Of a stretch of 47,648 bases of DNA, positions 36,242-44,740 are shown piece after piece; within the stretch, counting starts at the first letter, position 1, and every line of letters begins with the position of its first letter. The position numbers and the translations under genes were made by a program. Origin of the DNA: Fuerstiella sp. (GTDB lineage: Bacteria > Planctomycetota > Planctomycetia > Planctomycetales > Planctomycetaceae); the NCBI GenBank assembly GCA_029941865.1, contig JAPYTO010000022.1, positions 1 to 47,648 on the forward strand. Reading direction: 5' to 3'. Below the pieces are notes generated by a model that was given only the letters and a program-made list of their open reading frames with translations, made no database searches and was not told where the DNA came from.

Positions 36242-37408
36242 ATGACCACACCCCTCCGTCAGGTGACTCCGTCGATTTTCGCCGCCACCGTCCTCATTGT
36301 GTGTGCCGTTGCTGATGAGCCGTCTGGCAGCGGTTGGGTGAAGCACACCATTTTTGAAGGCGAAGGGTGCATGACGGCGGTGGCCGCAGATTACACGGGC
36401 GATGGTGTTCTCGACGTCATCGCGGACACCGGCAGCGGTAAGACTCGACTGTTCGTCGGGCCAGACTGGAAAGAGGTGCGACTGGATGACAATCACGGCG
36501 GGCGCTACATCCACAGCGAAACATGGGACGTGGACGGCGACGGCGATGCCGACTACATCGGCGCTCGGTACAAGCCCGGATTGATCATGTGGTACGAACA
36601 GCCGGACGAACCGCTCACCCAAAAGTGGACGCGACGGTTGATCGACGATCAGGTTCACGGAATTCATGGCGTCATCAAAGGTGATGTGGATCGGGATGGA
36701 CGTGTTGATCTGCTGGCGACAAGTGCTCAGGCACTGGAGCCGTTCCCCGATTCACTGGCATGGATCGCTCCACCGAAAAACGTTCGTTCAGGTGATCCCT
36801 GGGTGCGGACGATCTTTGCCGACCGCGATGCTCCCGGTCTGACACATTATCTGGGCGTGGGCGACATCAACGGCGACGGCCGCCCCGACGCCGCAACGGG
36901 TGCCAAAGGCGGGCCGACGGACAAATCCGGCAAGGGCGCATGGTTCGCATGGTGGGAGGCCCCTCCGAATCCTCGCGAAGCATGGAGGAAACATTCACTA
37001 CCAGGACACCACCCTGGCGCCACCAATATTCACCCCGCCGACATTAACGGCGATGGGAAAGTTGATCTGCTGGCATCACGAGGTCACGGCCACGGAGTGA
37101 TCTGGTTTGAAGCTCCGTCGTGGAAGATTCACACGATTGATGCGGAAATCAAAGAACCGCACTGTCTGGCCGTGCAGGATATCGACGGAGATGGCGACAT
37201 TGACGCGGCGACCTGTGCGTACGGCAGCAAGTTGTGCGTGTGGTATGAAAACGCAGGAAACGGTAAGTTTGCTCGACACATTGTCGGAGCGAATCAGGAG
37301 GCCTACGATATTCGGGTTGTCGACATCGACCAGGATGGCAATCTGGATTTTCTCGTCGCCGGACGCGGCAGCAACAACGTTGTCTGGTATCAGAATCCAG
37401 GCAGGTAA
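36242..37408 (+). CDS. Secreted FG-GAP/VCBS repeat protein
   Basis: A 388-residue protein with a signal peptide, roughly residues 1-27. It has seven aspartate-rich loops of the FG-GAP/VCBS type: YTGDGVLD, DVDGDGDADY, DVDRDGRVDL, DINGDGRPDA, DINGDGKVDL, DIDGDGDIDA and DIDQDGNLDF. Each DxDxDGxxD loop should bind calcium, and together they form a seven-bladed integrin-like propeller. Planctomycetes have many such secreted proteins, often in polysaccharide or adhesion contexts. A ribosome site, AAGGA, is seven bases before the ATG. The next gene (beta-propeller, plus strand) starts 96 bases later, so they are likely co-transcribed. The role is inferred only from the fold. Confidence 0.88.
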   Translation: MTTPLRQVTPSIFAATVLIVCAVADEPSGSGWVKHTIFEGEGCMTAVAADYTGDGVLDVIADTGSGKTRLFVGPDWKEVRLDDNHGGRYIHSETWDVDGDGDADYIGARYKPGLIMWYEQPDEPLTQKWTRRLIDDQVHGIHGVIKGDVDRDGRVDLLATSAQALEPFPDSLAWIAPPKNVRSGDPWVRTIFADRDAPGLTHYLGVGDINGDGRPDAATGAKGGPTDKSGKGAWFAWWEAPPNPREAWRKHSLPGHHPGATNIHPADINGDGKVDLLASRGHGHGVIWFEAPSWKIHTIDAEIKEPHCLAVQDIDGDGDIDAATCAYGSKLCVWYENAGNGKFARHIVGANQEAYDIRVVDIDQDGNLDFLVAGRGSNNVVWYQNPGR

Positions 37409-37503
37409 TGGACCTCAACACACCCAACGACACAATCCTCGAAAACCACGGATGAAACGTCCGCATCCGCCCGCCGAGATCATTTCTATTGGAAGTTCGC
37501 GTT

Positions 37504-38799
37504 ATGAGAATATCCTCGCTGTGCCTGATTGCCCTGTCCTTTGTGGTTGCTGACTCCGTTCAAGCCGACAACTGGCCGTCGTGGCGGGGACCAACCAGTA
37601 ACGGCATCTGCCTGGAGAAAAATCTCCCCACCGAATGGGGGCCGGATAAGAACGTCGCGTGGCGAGTCGCATTGCCGGGACCAGCCGGAGCCACTCCGGT
37701 CATCTGGGACGAACAGATTTTCCTGACGACCATCGATGGCGACAGCCTGCAGCTGATGTGCTTCGGCACTGATGGCAAAGAACAGTGGCGGCAGGAAGTC
37801 GGGCGCGGCAATAAAGATGTTCGCGTCGATGAAGGGAATTCAGCGTCCCCGTCGCCCGTGACCGATGGAAAGCACGTCTGGAGTCTAATGGGCACCGGTC
37901 AGCTGGCGTGTTTCGACCTGTCCGGGAAACCTGTGTGGCATGTTGACCTGCAAAAACGTTATGGCAACTTCGACATTGCCTTTGGCATGTCGTCGACGCC
38001 GGTTCTGCACGACGGTCGGCTGTTCCTACAGCTGATTCACGGCGACGGAAAGTCGGACACACATGAAGCGCTGACGGCCGGACTTGATGCCGCGACGGGC
38101 AAGGAACTCTGGAAATCCGATCGAGTGACGCAGGCGAGTAACGAAAACGAGCATTCGTACGCATCGCCGATGTTATACAACTTTGGCGGCGTCAGTTTTC
38201 TGATCACTCATGGTGCGGACTACACAGTTGCACATTCACTGGAGGACGGCAGTGAGCTGTGGCGACTGGGGGGACTGAATCCCCATGACGATCCGTCACG
38301 ACGATATCATCCGACGTTACGTTTCGTGGCGTCGCCCGCCGCAGCGGAAGGAATTATTGTCTGTCCAACGGCAAAGAACGGCCCGGTGTTCGCTATCCGA
38401 CCGGATCAGAGCGGAGACCTGACCAACAGCGAAGTGGCCCTGCTGTGGAGTCGTGACAAAAACACGCCGGACGTACCGTCGCCGCTGATTCACGAAGATC
38501 TTGTCTACCTCTGTCGCGAGAACGGCATGTTGCTGTGTCTCGACAGGAAGACCGGCGAAGAAGTTTACCATGTGCGAACCAACAACGGTCGGCACCGAGC
38601 TTCTCCGGTACTTGCGGACGGCCACATCTATCTCACCGCACGAGACAAAGGCACGATTACTGTCGTGAAGACGGGCCGCGAATTCAAAATGGTCGCCCAG
38701 AATGAAACGAACGAAGTGATGTCCTCGTCGCCTGCTGTGTCCAATGGCACGATTTACCTGCGAACGTTTGACGCATTGTGGGCGATTCGGAAGAAATAG
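37504..38799 (+). CDS. Secreted PQQ-like beta-propeller protein (second copy)
   Basis: About 431 residues from the ATG at 37504, preceded by TTGGAAG, with a signal peptide MRISSLCLIALSFVVADS. The frame to 37489 adds five residues. The mature start DNWPSWRGPTSNGI matches the protein at 26620-27894. Repeated strands include VVWRVALPG-type, KPVWHVDLQKRYGNFD, GKELWKSDRV and GSELWRLGGLNPH, as in PQQ-binding-like repeat propellers. Several Trp and Gly spacings match over the whole length, so the two genes are paralogs. It is preceded by the FG-GAP gene in the same direction. Whether it binds PQQ is not known. Confidence 0.85.
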   Translation: MRISSLCLIALSFVVADSVQADNWPSWRGPTSNGICLEKNLPTEWGPDKNVAWRVALPGPAGATPVIWDEQIFLTTIDGDSLQLMCFGTDGKEQWRQEVGRGNKDVRVDEGNSASPSPVTDGKHVWSLMGTGQLACFDLSGKPVWHVDLQKRYGNFDIAFGMSSTPVLHDGRLFLQLIHGDGKSDTHEALTAGLDAATGKELWKSDRVTQASNENEHSYASPMLYNFGGVSFLITHGADYTVAHSLEDGSELWRLGGLNPHDDPSRRYHPTLRFVASPAAAEGIIVCPTAKNGPVFAIRPDQSGDLTNSEVALLWSRDKNTPDVPSPLIHEDLVYLCRENGMLLCLDRKTGEEVYHVRTNNGRHRASPVLADGHIYLTARDKGTITVVKTGREFKMVAQNETNEVMSSSPAVSNGTIYLRTFDALWAIRKK

Positions 38800-38869
38800 T
38801 GCGGCTCAGTGGCGAGCCGAGTACGTTAGTGCCCGGATGATGACTGCCCTCGGTTACGGGGACGTTCAT

Positions 38870-38890
38870 GCGAATCGAACGGGGATTCGC
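38870..38890. terminator. Hairpin between convergent genes (1)
   Basis: GCGAATC (38870-38876) and GATTCGC (38884-38890) pair perfectly around GAACGGG. It lies about 70 bases after the beta-propeller stop and before the convergent DUF1501 stop. No T-run follows, so intrinsic termination is uncertain. Confidence 0.4.
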
Positions 38891-38952
38891 GTTCGGTGTC
38901 CCGGCGGCTGTTGTGTGGAACCTGTGTTCGAACCAGGGGACTGACGTCCTCC

Positions 38953-38974
38953 GCTCGCCGGAACACGGGCGAGC
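38953..38974. terminator. Hairpin between convergent genes (2)
   Basis: GCTCGCC (38953-38959) and GGCGAGC (38968-38974) pair perfectly around GGAACACG. It shares the region with the first hairpin and could serve either convergent gene. There is no T-run. Confidence 0.4.
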
Positions 38975-39070
38975 CGACTGAAACGGGTGTTTGAATGTGC
39001 CAGGGCGAAGCTGAGTTTCGACGGTTGTTTACAGGCTGGAGCGCGGGAACAAGCCACAAACAGACAGGTT

Positions 39071-40528
39071 CTACGCCAATATCGGTGAGATGATCTCACC
39101 GTGGACGTCGGTCAGGCGGAAACGTCTGCCCTGGTAGCGGAACGTCAGCTGTTTGTGATCGATTCCCAGCAGGTGCAGCAGCGTGGCATGAAAATCGTGA
39201 ATGGACACCGGATCGGTCGCGATATTGTAACACCATTCATCCGTCTGACCGTATGTTGTGCCAGCCTTGATGCCTCCACCAGCCATCCACGTTGTGAAAC
39301 ATCTGGGATGGTGGTCCCGGCCGAAATTTTTCGACAGATGGCCCTGGCAATAATTCGTGCGACCAAACTCACCGCCCCAGATGACCAGCGTGTCGTCCAA
39401 CAGTCCTCGCTGTTTCAGATCCAGCACCAGCGCCGCCGACGCACGATCGGTTTCGCGGCACTGCTTTGCGATGCCGCCAGGCAGTCCACCGTGCTGATCC
39501 CAGCCGGGATGATAGAGCTGAACAAACCGGACACCTCGTTCGCAAAGCCGCCGCGCCAGCAGGCAGTTTGCGGTAAATGTCCCGGGCGTCCGAGCGTCCT
39601 CGCCGTAGAGTTTGAAAGCGTGTTCCGACTCTGATGACAGATCTGTCACATCGGGTACCGACGCCTGCATGCGGAATGCCAGTTCGTGCTGAGCAATCTG
39701 CGTTTCCACAATCGGGTCTGGTGTTTCGGCTATTTTTGACAAATGAAGTTTCTGCAGCGCGTCCAGCATGCGGCGTTTACTGGCACGATCAAGACCGTCC
39801 GGATTGTTGACGTACAGTACGGGCTCACTGCCGGCACGGAATCGCACTCCCTGATGACGGGATGGCAGAAATCCACTGCCCCACAGGCGAGACACAAGAG
39901 GCTGGCCGCCTTTGCCCTGTGTAACCATCACGACAAAGGCCGGCAGGTTGCTGTTTTCTGATCCCAGACCGTAGTCCAGCCACGCCCCCATACTGGGACG
40001 ACCAGGAAACTGACTGCCCGACTGCATAAACGTAACAGCCGGTCCGTGATTAATGGCAGGCGTGTGCAACGACTTGATAAAGCACAAGTCGTCGGCAATG
40101 CCAGCCGTCTGCGGCAGCAACTCGCTGAACCATGCGCCGCTGTCTCCGTGCTGCTGAAACTGAAATGGTGACCCCACCAGCGGCAGCGTCGCCTGATTTC
40201 CGCTCATCGCGGTCAACCGTTGTCCCTGTCGAACCTCAGCCGGGAGTTCCTGACCGTGCAATTCGTTCAGTAATGGCTTGTGGTCAAACAGGTCCATCTG
40301 CGACGGACCACCGCTCTGGAACAGATAGATGACCCGCTTTGCCCGCGGAGCTACCGTGTGACCAGAGGACCTTCCCTCTTCCGCAGCCGACGCGGCAGAC
40401 GAGTTGAGAAGGTCTGTCAGCGCAATGCTGCCAAACCCCAATCCAAAATTCTGCAGAATCGACCGCCGCGACATCGCAGCAGCATCATCGAAACCCGTAC
40501 ACTGAGAATACCCCGTTGGAATTGACAT
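39071..40528 (-). CDS. DUF1501 domain protein with Tat-type leader
   Basis: About 485 residues. I start it at ATG 40528, giving MSIPTGYSQCTG. A start at 40474 (MSRRSILQNFG) would bring the twin-arginine motif SRRSILQ to the very N-terminus, as is usual in the family. The frame to 40576 is unsupported. DUF1501 proteins have an alkaline-phosphatase/sulfatase-like fold and are usually encoded beside DUF1549/DUF1553 cytochrome-type proteins. Those partners are not in this window, so it is an orphan copy. Visible family blocks are YLFQSGGPSQMDLFDHKP, HTPAINHGPAVTFMQSG and GGEFGRTNYCQGHLSKNFGR near the C-terminus. Probably periplasmic. Function unknown in general, and metal-dependent hydrolysis is only a fold-based guess. 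Confidence 0.88.
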   Translation of the reverse strand: MSIPTGYSQCTGFDDAAAMSRRSILQNFGLGFGSIALTDLLNSSAASAAEEGRSSGHTVAPRAKRVIYLFQSGGPSQMDLFDHKPLLNELHGQELPAEVRQGQRLTAMSGNQATLPLVGSPFQFQQHGDSGAWFSELLPQTAGIADDLCFIKSLHTPAINHGPAVTFMQSGSQFPGRPSMGAWLDYGLGSENSNLPAFVVMVTQGKGGQPLVSRLWGSGFLPSRHQGVRFRAGSEPVLYVNNPDGLDRASKRRMLDALQKLHLSKIAETPDPIVETQIAQHELAFRMQASVPDVTDLSSESEHAFKLYGEDARTPGTFTANCLLARRLCERGVRFVQLYHPGWDQHGGLPGGIAKQCRETDRASAALVLDLKQRGLLDDTLVIWGGEFGRTNYCQGHLSKNFGRDHHPRCFTTWMAGGGIKAGTTYGQTDEWCYNIATDPVSIHDFHATLLHLLGIDHKQLTFRYQGRRFRLTDVHGEIISPILA

Positions 40529-40594
40529 GTTGATGATTGTCCTGTTGTCCGGGGTAGCGATCCCGCTTCCGGCCAATTGCTGTCGTAAACGGTG

Positions 40595-40600
40595 TATAAT
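40595..40600 (+). promoter_or_regulatory. Candidate -10 element for yacG
   Basis: TATAAT (perfect sigma-70 -10 consensus), preceded by TG, lies 62 bases before the yacG ATG. No good -35 was seen at 16-18 bases, so this might be an extended-type or weak promoter. It would give a leader of about 55 bases. Confidence 0.4.
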
Positions 40601-40661
40601 TCCCGGATCACATCATATCGTCCACTACGACCAGACCCAACACGATGGAATTCATTCAGAA

Positions 40662-40901
40662 ATGATTCAGCCCCACCACTGCCCCGTGTGCAGGAAAGCA
40701 GTTTCGGCAGGTGCGCAGTCGGGCCTGTCAAGTTTTCCGTTCTGCAGCGATCGTTGCAAAAAGGTAGATATGTTGCGATGGTGCGATGGCCGTTACGCCA
40801 TCGTTGAGGAAATAGATCCCCAGATCGCACAATTCCTGAGCGACAATCCCGACATGACAGATCCGGATGAGGGTTCCGCAGCCGACGCCACGGCAACGTG
40901 A
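40662..40901 (+). CDS. yacG: DNA gyrase inhibitor YacG-type zinc protein
   Basis: About 79 residues from the ATG at 40662. The longer frame to 40527 adds an unsupported stretch. The four zinc ligands are Cys7 and Cys10 in CPVCRK and Cys28 and Cys32 in FPFCSDRCKKVD, the signature of YacG. In Escherichia coli, YacG binds the C-terminal domain of GyrB and inhibits gyrase. The rest is an acidic, disordered-looking tail, which is longer than usual and ends EGSAADATAT. Cytoplasmic. It is divergent from the DUF1501 gene. Family members often sit near coaE in other bacteria, but coaE is not present here. Gyrase inhibition itself is inferred from the family. Confidence 0.85.
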   Translation: MIQPHHCPVCRKAVSAGAQSGLSSFPFCSDRCKKVDMLRWCDGRYAIVEEIDPQIAQFLSDNPDMTDPDEGSAADATAT

Positions 40902-40988
40902 CCGCCATGCAATTTGCCGTTACAGCCTGCACGTCGCTCGGCCGAGCTCATTGATGACGATCAAATGCCTTGGGCGTCGGCGACCTGG

Positions 40989-41120
40989 TAGTGCTTCGTC
41001 AAGTCTTAATTTGGGGGGTAGCCGAAGTCGCCAGACTTTGGACGACACAGGGAAAATCTTCCAAACTCTGGCGACTTCGGCTACGGGACAACGCCTGTTC
41101 TTAGACTTGACCGCGCACTA
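40989..41120. mobile_element. 132-bp MITE-like palindromic element at the aspS stop
   Basis: The element begins TAGTGCTTCGTCAAGTCTTA at 40989 and ends TTAGACTTGACCGCGCACTA at 41120. These ends are imperfect inverted repeats, both beginning with TA, which fits a TA target duplication as in IS630/mariner-type transposition. Inside are longer arms GTAGCCGAAGTCGCCAGAC (41018 on) and its complement up to 41084, with one mismatch over 24 bases. The right end overlaps the aspS stop. There is no transposase gene, so it is non-autonomous. From memory, related arm sequences occur in other planctomycete genomes, but I could not check. Confidence 0.8.
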
Positions 41121-42890
41121 CTCGACTTCGTCGATCTGAATTGACAGATCCCGTAATTGATTTGTGTCGACGGCCGCCGGAGCTCCGGTCAGCAGATCTG
41201 AGGCGCGCTGTGTCTTCGGAAACGCCACGACGTCCCGGATGTTGTCATCACCGGCCAGCAGCATGACCCACCGATCCAGTCCTAATGCCACTCCGGCGTG
41301 AGGCGGTGCTCCATGGCGGAGCGATTCCAACAGGAATCCAAAGCGTGCCTCCGCTTCTTCTTCTTTGATATTCAACAAATCGAAGACCCTTTGCTGGATC
41401 GCCGAATCGTGAATACGGACGCTGCCACTGGCTGCTTCGTAGCCGTTGATCACAAGGTCATACGAATCAGCTCGCACCTTTGCCGGGTCGCTGTCCAGCA
41501 GTTCTGCGTCTTCCTTGTGTGGCTGGCAGAACGGATGATGTTCTGCATCGTATCGCTTCTCATCTTCGTTCCAGGTCAACAACGGGAAGTCCACCACCCA
41601 CAGCGCGCTGAAGGTATTGGGATCGTACAATTCCAGATCTTTGCCCAGTCGGTTCCGCAGTGCGGCCAGGGCATTTGATGTCACCCTTGCTTCATCGGCG
41701 ACAAACAGCAACAGGTCGCCGTCTTCTCCGTTCATGCGTTCAATAATCTGCTGCTGCTGTTCTTCATTAAAGAACTTGGCAATGGTGGATTCCAGTTTGC
41801 CACCGGCAACCTTCATGTAGGCCAGCCCTTTGGCTCCGTATTCGCCGACAAAATTCTTCAGGTCTTTGTCCAGCAGGCGGCGACTGTATTTTCCGGCCGC
41901 CCCTTTGGCGTTGATGCCACGCACGCGACCACCACTGGCGACGACAGATTTGAAGACGCCAAAATCACTGGCAGCTCCGATATCACCGATGTCAATCAGC
42001 TCCAGTCCGAACCGCAGGTCAGGTTTGTCGGAGCCGTAGCGTTCCATGACCTCGGCATGAGTGTAGCGTGGCAGAGGTGTTGGCAGGTCAATGTCGCGGA
42101 CCTGCTTCACTGAGTAGGACAGCAAACCATCAATGGTCTCCAAAATGTCGTCGCGGTCCACAAACGACATTTCGACATCGATCTGCGTGAACTCCGGCTG
42201 CCGGTCCGCCCGCAGATCTTCGTCACGAAAACATCTGGCAATCTGGTAGTAGCGATCGAAGCCCGACACCATGAGAATCTGTTTGTAGATCTGCGGTGAC
42301 TGTGGCAATGCGTAAAATGCACCGTGATGCACTCGACTGGGAACCAGGTAGTCTCGCGCACCTTCCGGTGTGCTGCGGCCCAGTATGGGAGTTTCAATTT
42401 CCAGGAACTCACGTCCGTCAAAGTATTGCCGAACCGCCTGGGTCAGCTTGTGGCGAAGAATGATATTTTGCTGCAGGGCCGGTCGTCGCAGATCGACAAA
42501 CCGGTACTTCAGCCGCAGCTCCTCGTTGGGCAGTTCCGAACCGTCGATTTCAAACGGAGGTGTCTTGCTGGTACTGAACACCGTCAACGTATCAACGCGT
42601 ACTTCAATGTCGCCGGTGGTCAACCTGGGATTCACGAGGTCGTCGCCGCGATAGCGGACGACGCCCACCACCTGGACAACGTCTTCCCGACGTAGTTTGC
42701 GAGCGATGGAGTCGATTTCGCTGTTGTCCTCTGTGTTGAAGACAATCTGCGTTTTCCCATAACGGTCCCTCAGGTCCACAAAAACGAGGTTTTCTCCGTG
42801 ATCCCGATAACTGTTGACCCAGCCGGAGAGAGTGACGGTTTCGGCTTCGTGAGAGCGACGTAATTCACCGCAGGTGTGTGATCTGAGCAC
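41118..42890 (-). CDS. aspS: Aspartyl-tRNA synthetase
   Basis: A 590-residue class II synthetase that charges tRNA(Asp) in the cytoplasm. The N-terminal OB-fold (about 1-130) recognises the anticodon. Motif 2 is seen in [20 protein letters not shown], and motif 3 in [15 protein letters not shown]. The bacterial GAD insertion lies between them, at about 290-420. Length is normal for bacterial AspRS, and the start is GTG 42890. It is not possible to say from sequence whether it is discriminating or also charges tRNA(Asn), because no gatCAB genes are in the window. The TAG stop at 41118-41120 lies within the terminal repeat of a MITE-like element. Confidence 0.96.
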   Translation of the reverse strand: MLRSHTCGELRRSHEAETVTLSGWVNSYRDHGENLVFVDLRDRYGKTQIVFNTEDNSEIDSIARKLRREDVVQVVGVVRYRGDDLVNPRLTTGDIEVRVDTLTVFSTSKTPPFEIDGSELPNEELRLKYRFVDLRRPALQQNIILRHKLTQAVRQYFDGREFLEIETPILGRSTPEGARDYLVPSRVHHGAFYALPQSPQIYKQILMVSGFDRYYQIARCFRDEDLRADRQPEFTQIDVEMSFVDRDDILETIDGLLSYSVKQVRDIDLPTPLPRYTHAEVMERYGSDKPDLRFGLELIDIGDIGAASDFGVFKSVVASGGRVRGINAKGAAGKYSRRLLDKDLKNFVGEYGAKGLAYMKVAGGKLESTIAKFFNEEQQQQIIERMNGEDGDLLLFVADEARVTSNALAALRNRLGKDLELYDPNTFSALWVVDFPLLTWNEDEKRYDAEHHPFCQPHKEDAELLDSDPAKVRADSYDLVINGYEAASGSVRIHDSAIQQRVFDLLNIKEEEAEARFGFLLESLRHGAPPHAGVALGLDRWVMLLAGDDNIRDVVAFPKTQRASDLLTGAPAAVDTNQLRDLSIQIDEVE

Positions 42891-43143
42891 AGTGAGTGTC
42901 CAACGAAAAAGTCATTAAATATGAGGCGGGTTAGAGAGCTCGCCATTTTTCTACGAAACGCGCCGGCGACAATTCGCCAGCTAATTCAGGTGGCAGCGAA
43001 TCTCCGACTCTTAATTAGTGCCTGTGCGGAGGAAGCCTGCCGGCGGTGGCGCTTCCAATCGGAACGACAGGGGCTGCTGGCGCCTGATTAAATAAGGCAA
43101 CGTGCACGTGTCTGACGGAATCAAAACGGGTCAGAGCGATTCA

Positions 43144-43587
43144 CTAATCATCATCATCGTCGATAATCGGCAGCTCGGAATTTCGTTCCCGTTCCATCGT
43201 GAGCTTTGTTCCGCCCTCGCTGTACTCGAAGGAATTCAGGTACGCTCTCATTAACATCAAGCCGCGCCCGCAGGCCCGATCGATGAAATCAATATCTGTG
43301 GGGTCAGGCACGTCCTTTGGGTCGAAGCCCTCGCCTTCATCTGCGACTTCGACCCGCAATCGCTCGTCGCTGACGTCTGCAGAGATCGACACCTTCTTGT
43401 TCGGATCACCACCGTTGCCGTGCTTGATAGCATTGGTGATCCCCTCCTCCAGCGAGAGACGCATCGCGAAGATGTCTCTCATGCTGTAGTCGTGCTTTTC
43501 CATCAACGCGACAATCTGCTCCTGAACAGCCAACGCCTCCGTAGTATCGCTTGGAATTTGCACGTTGAGCTGAGACGCTGCTGGCAT
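43144..43587 (-). CDS. RsbW/SpoIIAB-like anti-sigma factor kinase
   Basis: About 147 residues from ATG 43587. The frame to 43680 adds 31 unsupported residues. It is a GHKL ATPase of the anti-sigma factor serine kinase family. The N-box is LSLEEGITNAIKHGN with Asn52, G1 is DEGEGFDPKD from Asp83, and G2 is CGRGLMLMR with GRG at 107-109. The C-terminus ends in DDDDD, which is unusual. In partner switching such proteins bind a sigma factor, or phosphorylate a STAS antagonist. The STAS gene is 112 bases upstream on the same strand, so the pair forms one switch. The sigma factor or other target is not encoded here. Its GFDP..PDPTD segment is shared with the receiver-HATPase protein at 14275-15165. 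Confidence 0.9.
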   Translation of the reverse strand: MPAASQLNVQIPSDTTEALAVQEQIVALMEKHDYSMRDIFAMRLSLEEGITNAIKHGNGGDPNKKVSISADVSDERLRVEVADEGEGFDPKDVPDPTDIDFIDRACGRGLMLMRAYLNSFEYSEGGTKLTMERERNSELPIIDDDDD

Positions 43588-43699
43588 GTAAAAGCTCGAC
43601 TGAGACGGGAACACGGACAGAAAAGGAGAGAGCCGAAGAGAGATCGCCTCGGTGCAACAGACCCATGCACCGACGATCAAATCACTAAATCATCGGACG

Positions 43700-44050
43700 T
43701 CAGAACTTCGACAAAGCGTCATCCAAATCGCCGCACAGAGTCAACACTTTGTGTAGCTGCGTAATCTTGAAAACATCCATGATGTCTTTCTGGATATTAC
43801 ACAGGGCACACTTTCCACCAGCCGCAGTGACTTTCTTGTGCATGGTAATCAGCTTCCCAAGGGCCGCACTCGAAAGGTACTCCACCAGGGAAAAATCCAG
43901 CACAATCTGTTTCCGACCATCCTCTTCGACCAGCCCGAACAATTCCTGTCCGATCTTGTCGATGTTGGCTTCATCGAGAATCTTCTTATCGAGAAATCGG
44001 GCCACCGTAACGGATCCCACTTCTTCGATGTCAAGTCGTTGTTCTGACAT
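43700..44050 (-). CDS. STAS-domain anti-sigma factor antagonist
   Basis: A 116-residue STAS protein of the SpoIIAA/RsbV family. The conserved serine region is LVEYLSSAALGKL with Ser60/Ser61, of which one is expected to be phosphorylated by the RsbW-like partner. It lacks the Asp that normally precedes the serines (Leu59), which is seen in many non-sporulation STAS proteins. When unphosphorylated, it would bind the kinase and free its target. Cytoplasmic. The gene precedes the RsbW-like gene on the same strand. A candidate promoter (TTGACA-N16-TAATGA) lies about 160 bases upstream. No PP2C-type phosphatase is in the window, so the reset enzyme is elsewhere. Confidence 0.9.
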   Translation of the reverse strand: MSEQRLDIEEVGSVTVARFLDKKILDEANIDKIGQELFGLVEEDGRKQIVLDFSLVEYLSSAALGKLITMHKKVTAAGGKCALCNIQKDIMDVFKITQLHKVLTLCGDLDDALSKF

Positions 44051-44204
44051 TCAACAGCCTCAATCCTGAATTGCTGCACGGACAGCTGCCAATGACCCTC
44101 AGGTCTGCAGCGAAAATCGTCGCTATAAAGTTTATATTCATCAGTATACCGAGAAATGGGCTGTTGAGTCATTTGGCGACCACAACAACCCATTTCCAGC
44201 CAGA

Positions 44205-44232
44205 TCATTACTCCATCCCACTCAACTGTCAA
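44205..44232 (-). promoter_or_regulatory. Candidate sigma-70-like promoter for the STAS/RsbW pair
   Basis: On the minus strand, TTGACA (44232-44227), 16 bases, then TAATGA (44210-44205). The -35 is a perfect consensus and the -10 matches four of six. It points toward the STAS gene, about 155 bases away. Inferred from sequence only. Confidence 0.4.
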
Positions 44233-44502
44233 CCCAACTGACGGTGTACAAACACCCTTCGCCAATAGTCTTGGGCGGAATTCCAATTAGCTGGACCATT
44301 GCGATTCGGCTCAGAAGACGATTCGAATTCGTCAGGCGACAGCATCTCAGCACGGGGTGGTCAGGTGCATAACGTGTGAGATGACCAGTTGCATGCCCCG
44401 GGTACACGCACTGACCGCCCCGATGCGACGCAAAAACGGAGATCGCCGCGCCTGCAACGGTGAAAAAGCTGAGAAACCGGGAAAGATACCCGAAAACGCT
44501 GT

Positions 44503-44531
44503 TTGACGGGATGACCTGTCGCCGATATCCT
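44503..44531 (+). promoter_or_regulatory. Candidate sigma-70-like promoter for rpsB
   Basis: TTGACG (44503-44508), 17 bases, then TATCCT (44526-44531). It would give a leader of about 200 bases before the rpsB ATG. The leader contains CGTGACA/TGTCACG and ACCACC/GGTGGT stems and a TTTGCGG/CCGCAAA pair near the ribosome site. S2 feedback control is possible but unproven. Confidence 0.45.
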
Positions 44532-44740
44532 GCTCCGCCTCAAGTCCAGTCGTGACAGGAAGTTTTGTCACGCCGGGAGTAACCACCCCCGATTCAATGG
44601 TGGTGTGATGCTTGTTGGAGAACGAAACTCGACCTTCAACAATCACACAATTGTTCTGTTCGAATGCTGCGGTTTGCGGTGTTCGAGGCGTTGGTTGGCC
44701 CGCATTACGGTGCCCCTCCGCAAAACACAGGAGATCGGCT

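Larger units (their letters stand above)
44051..44740. other. Large intergenic control region
   Basis: This 690-base gap lies between the divergent STAS gene and rpsB. It contains candidate promoters for both, a region rich in A and T near 44110-44155, and short hairpins upstream of rpsB. Minus-strand frames of up to 99 codons (44347-44646) have no support. The region probably carries the rpsB leader. Confidence 0.5.

Noticed and set aside
44347-44646. A 99-codon minus-strand ORF upstream of rpsB
   Set aside because: It overlaps the rpsB promoter candidate and leader and has no start signal or motif.
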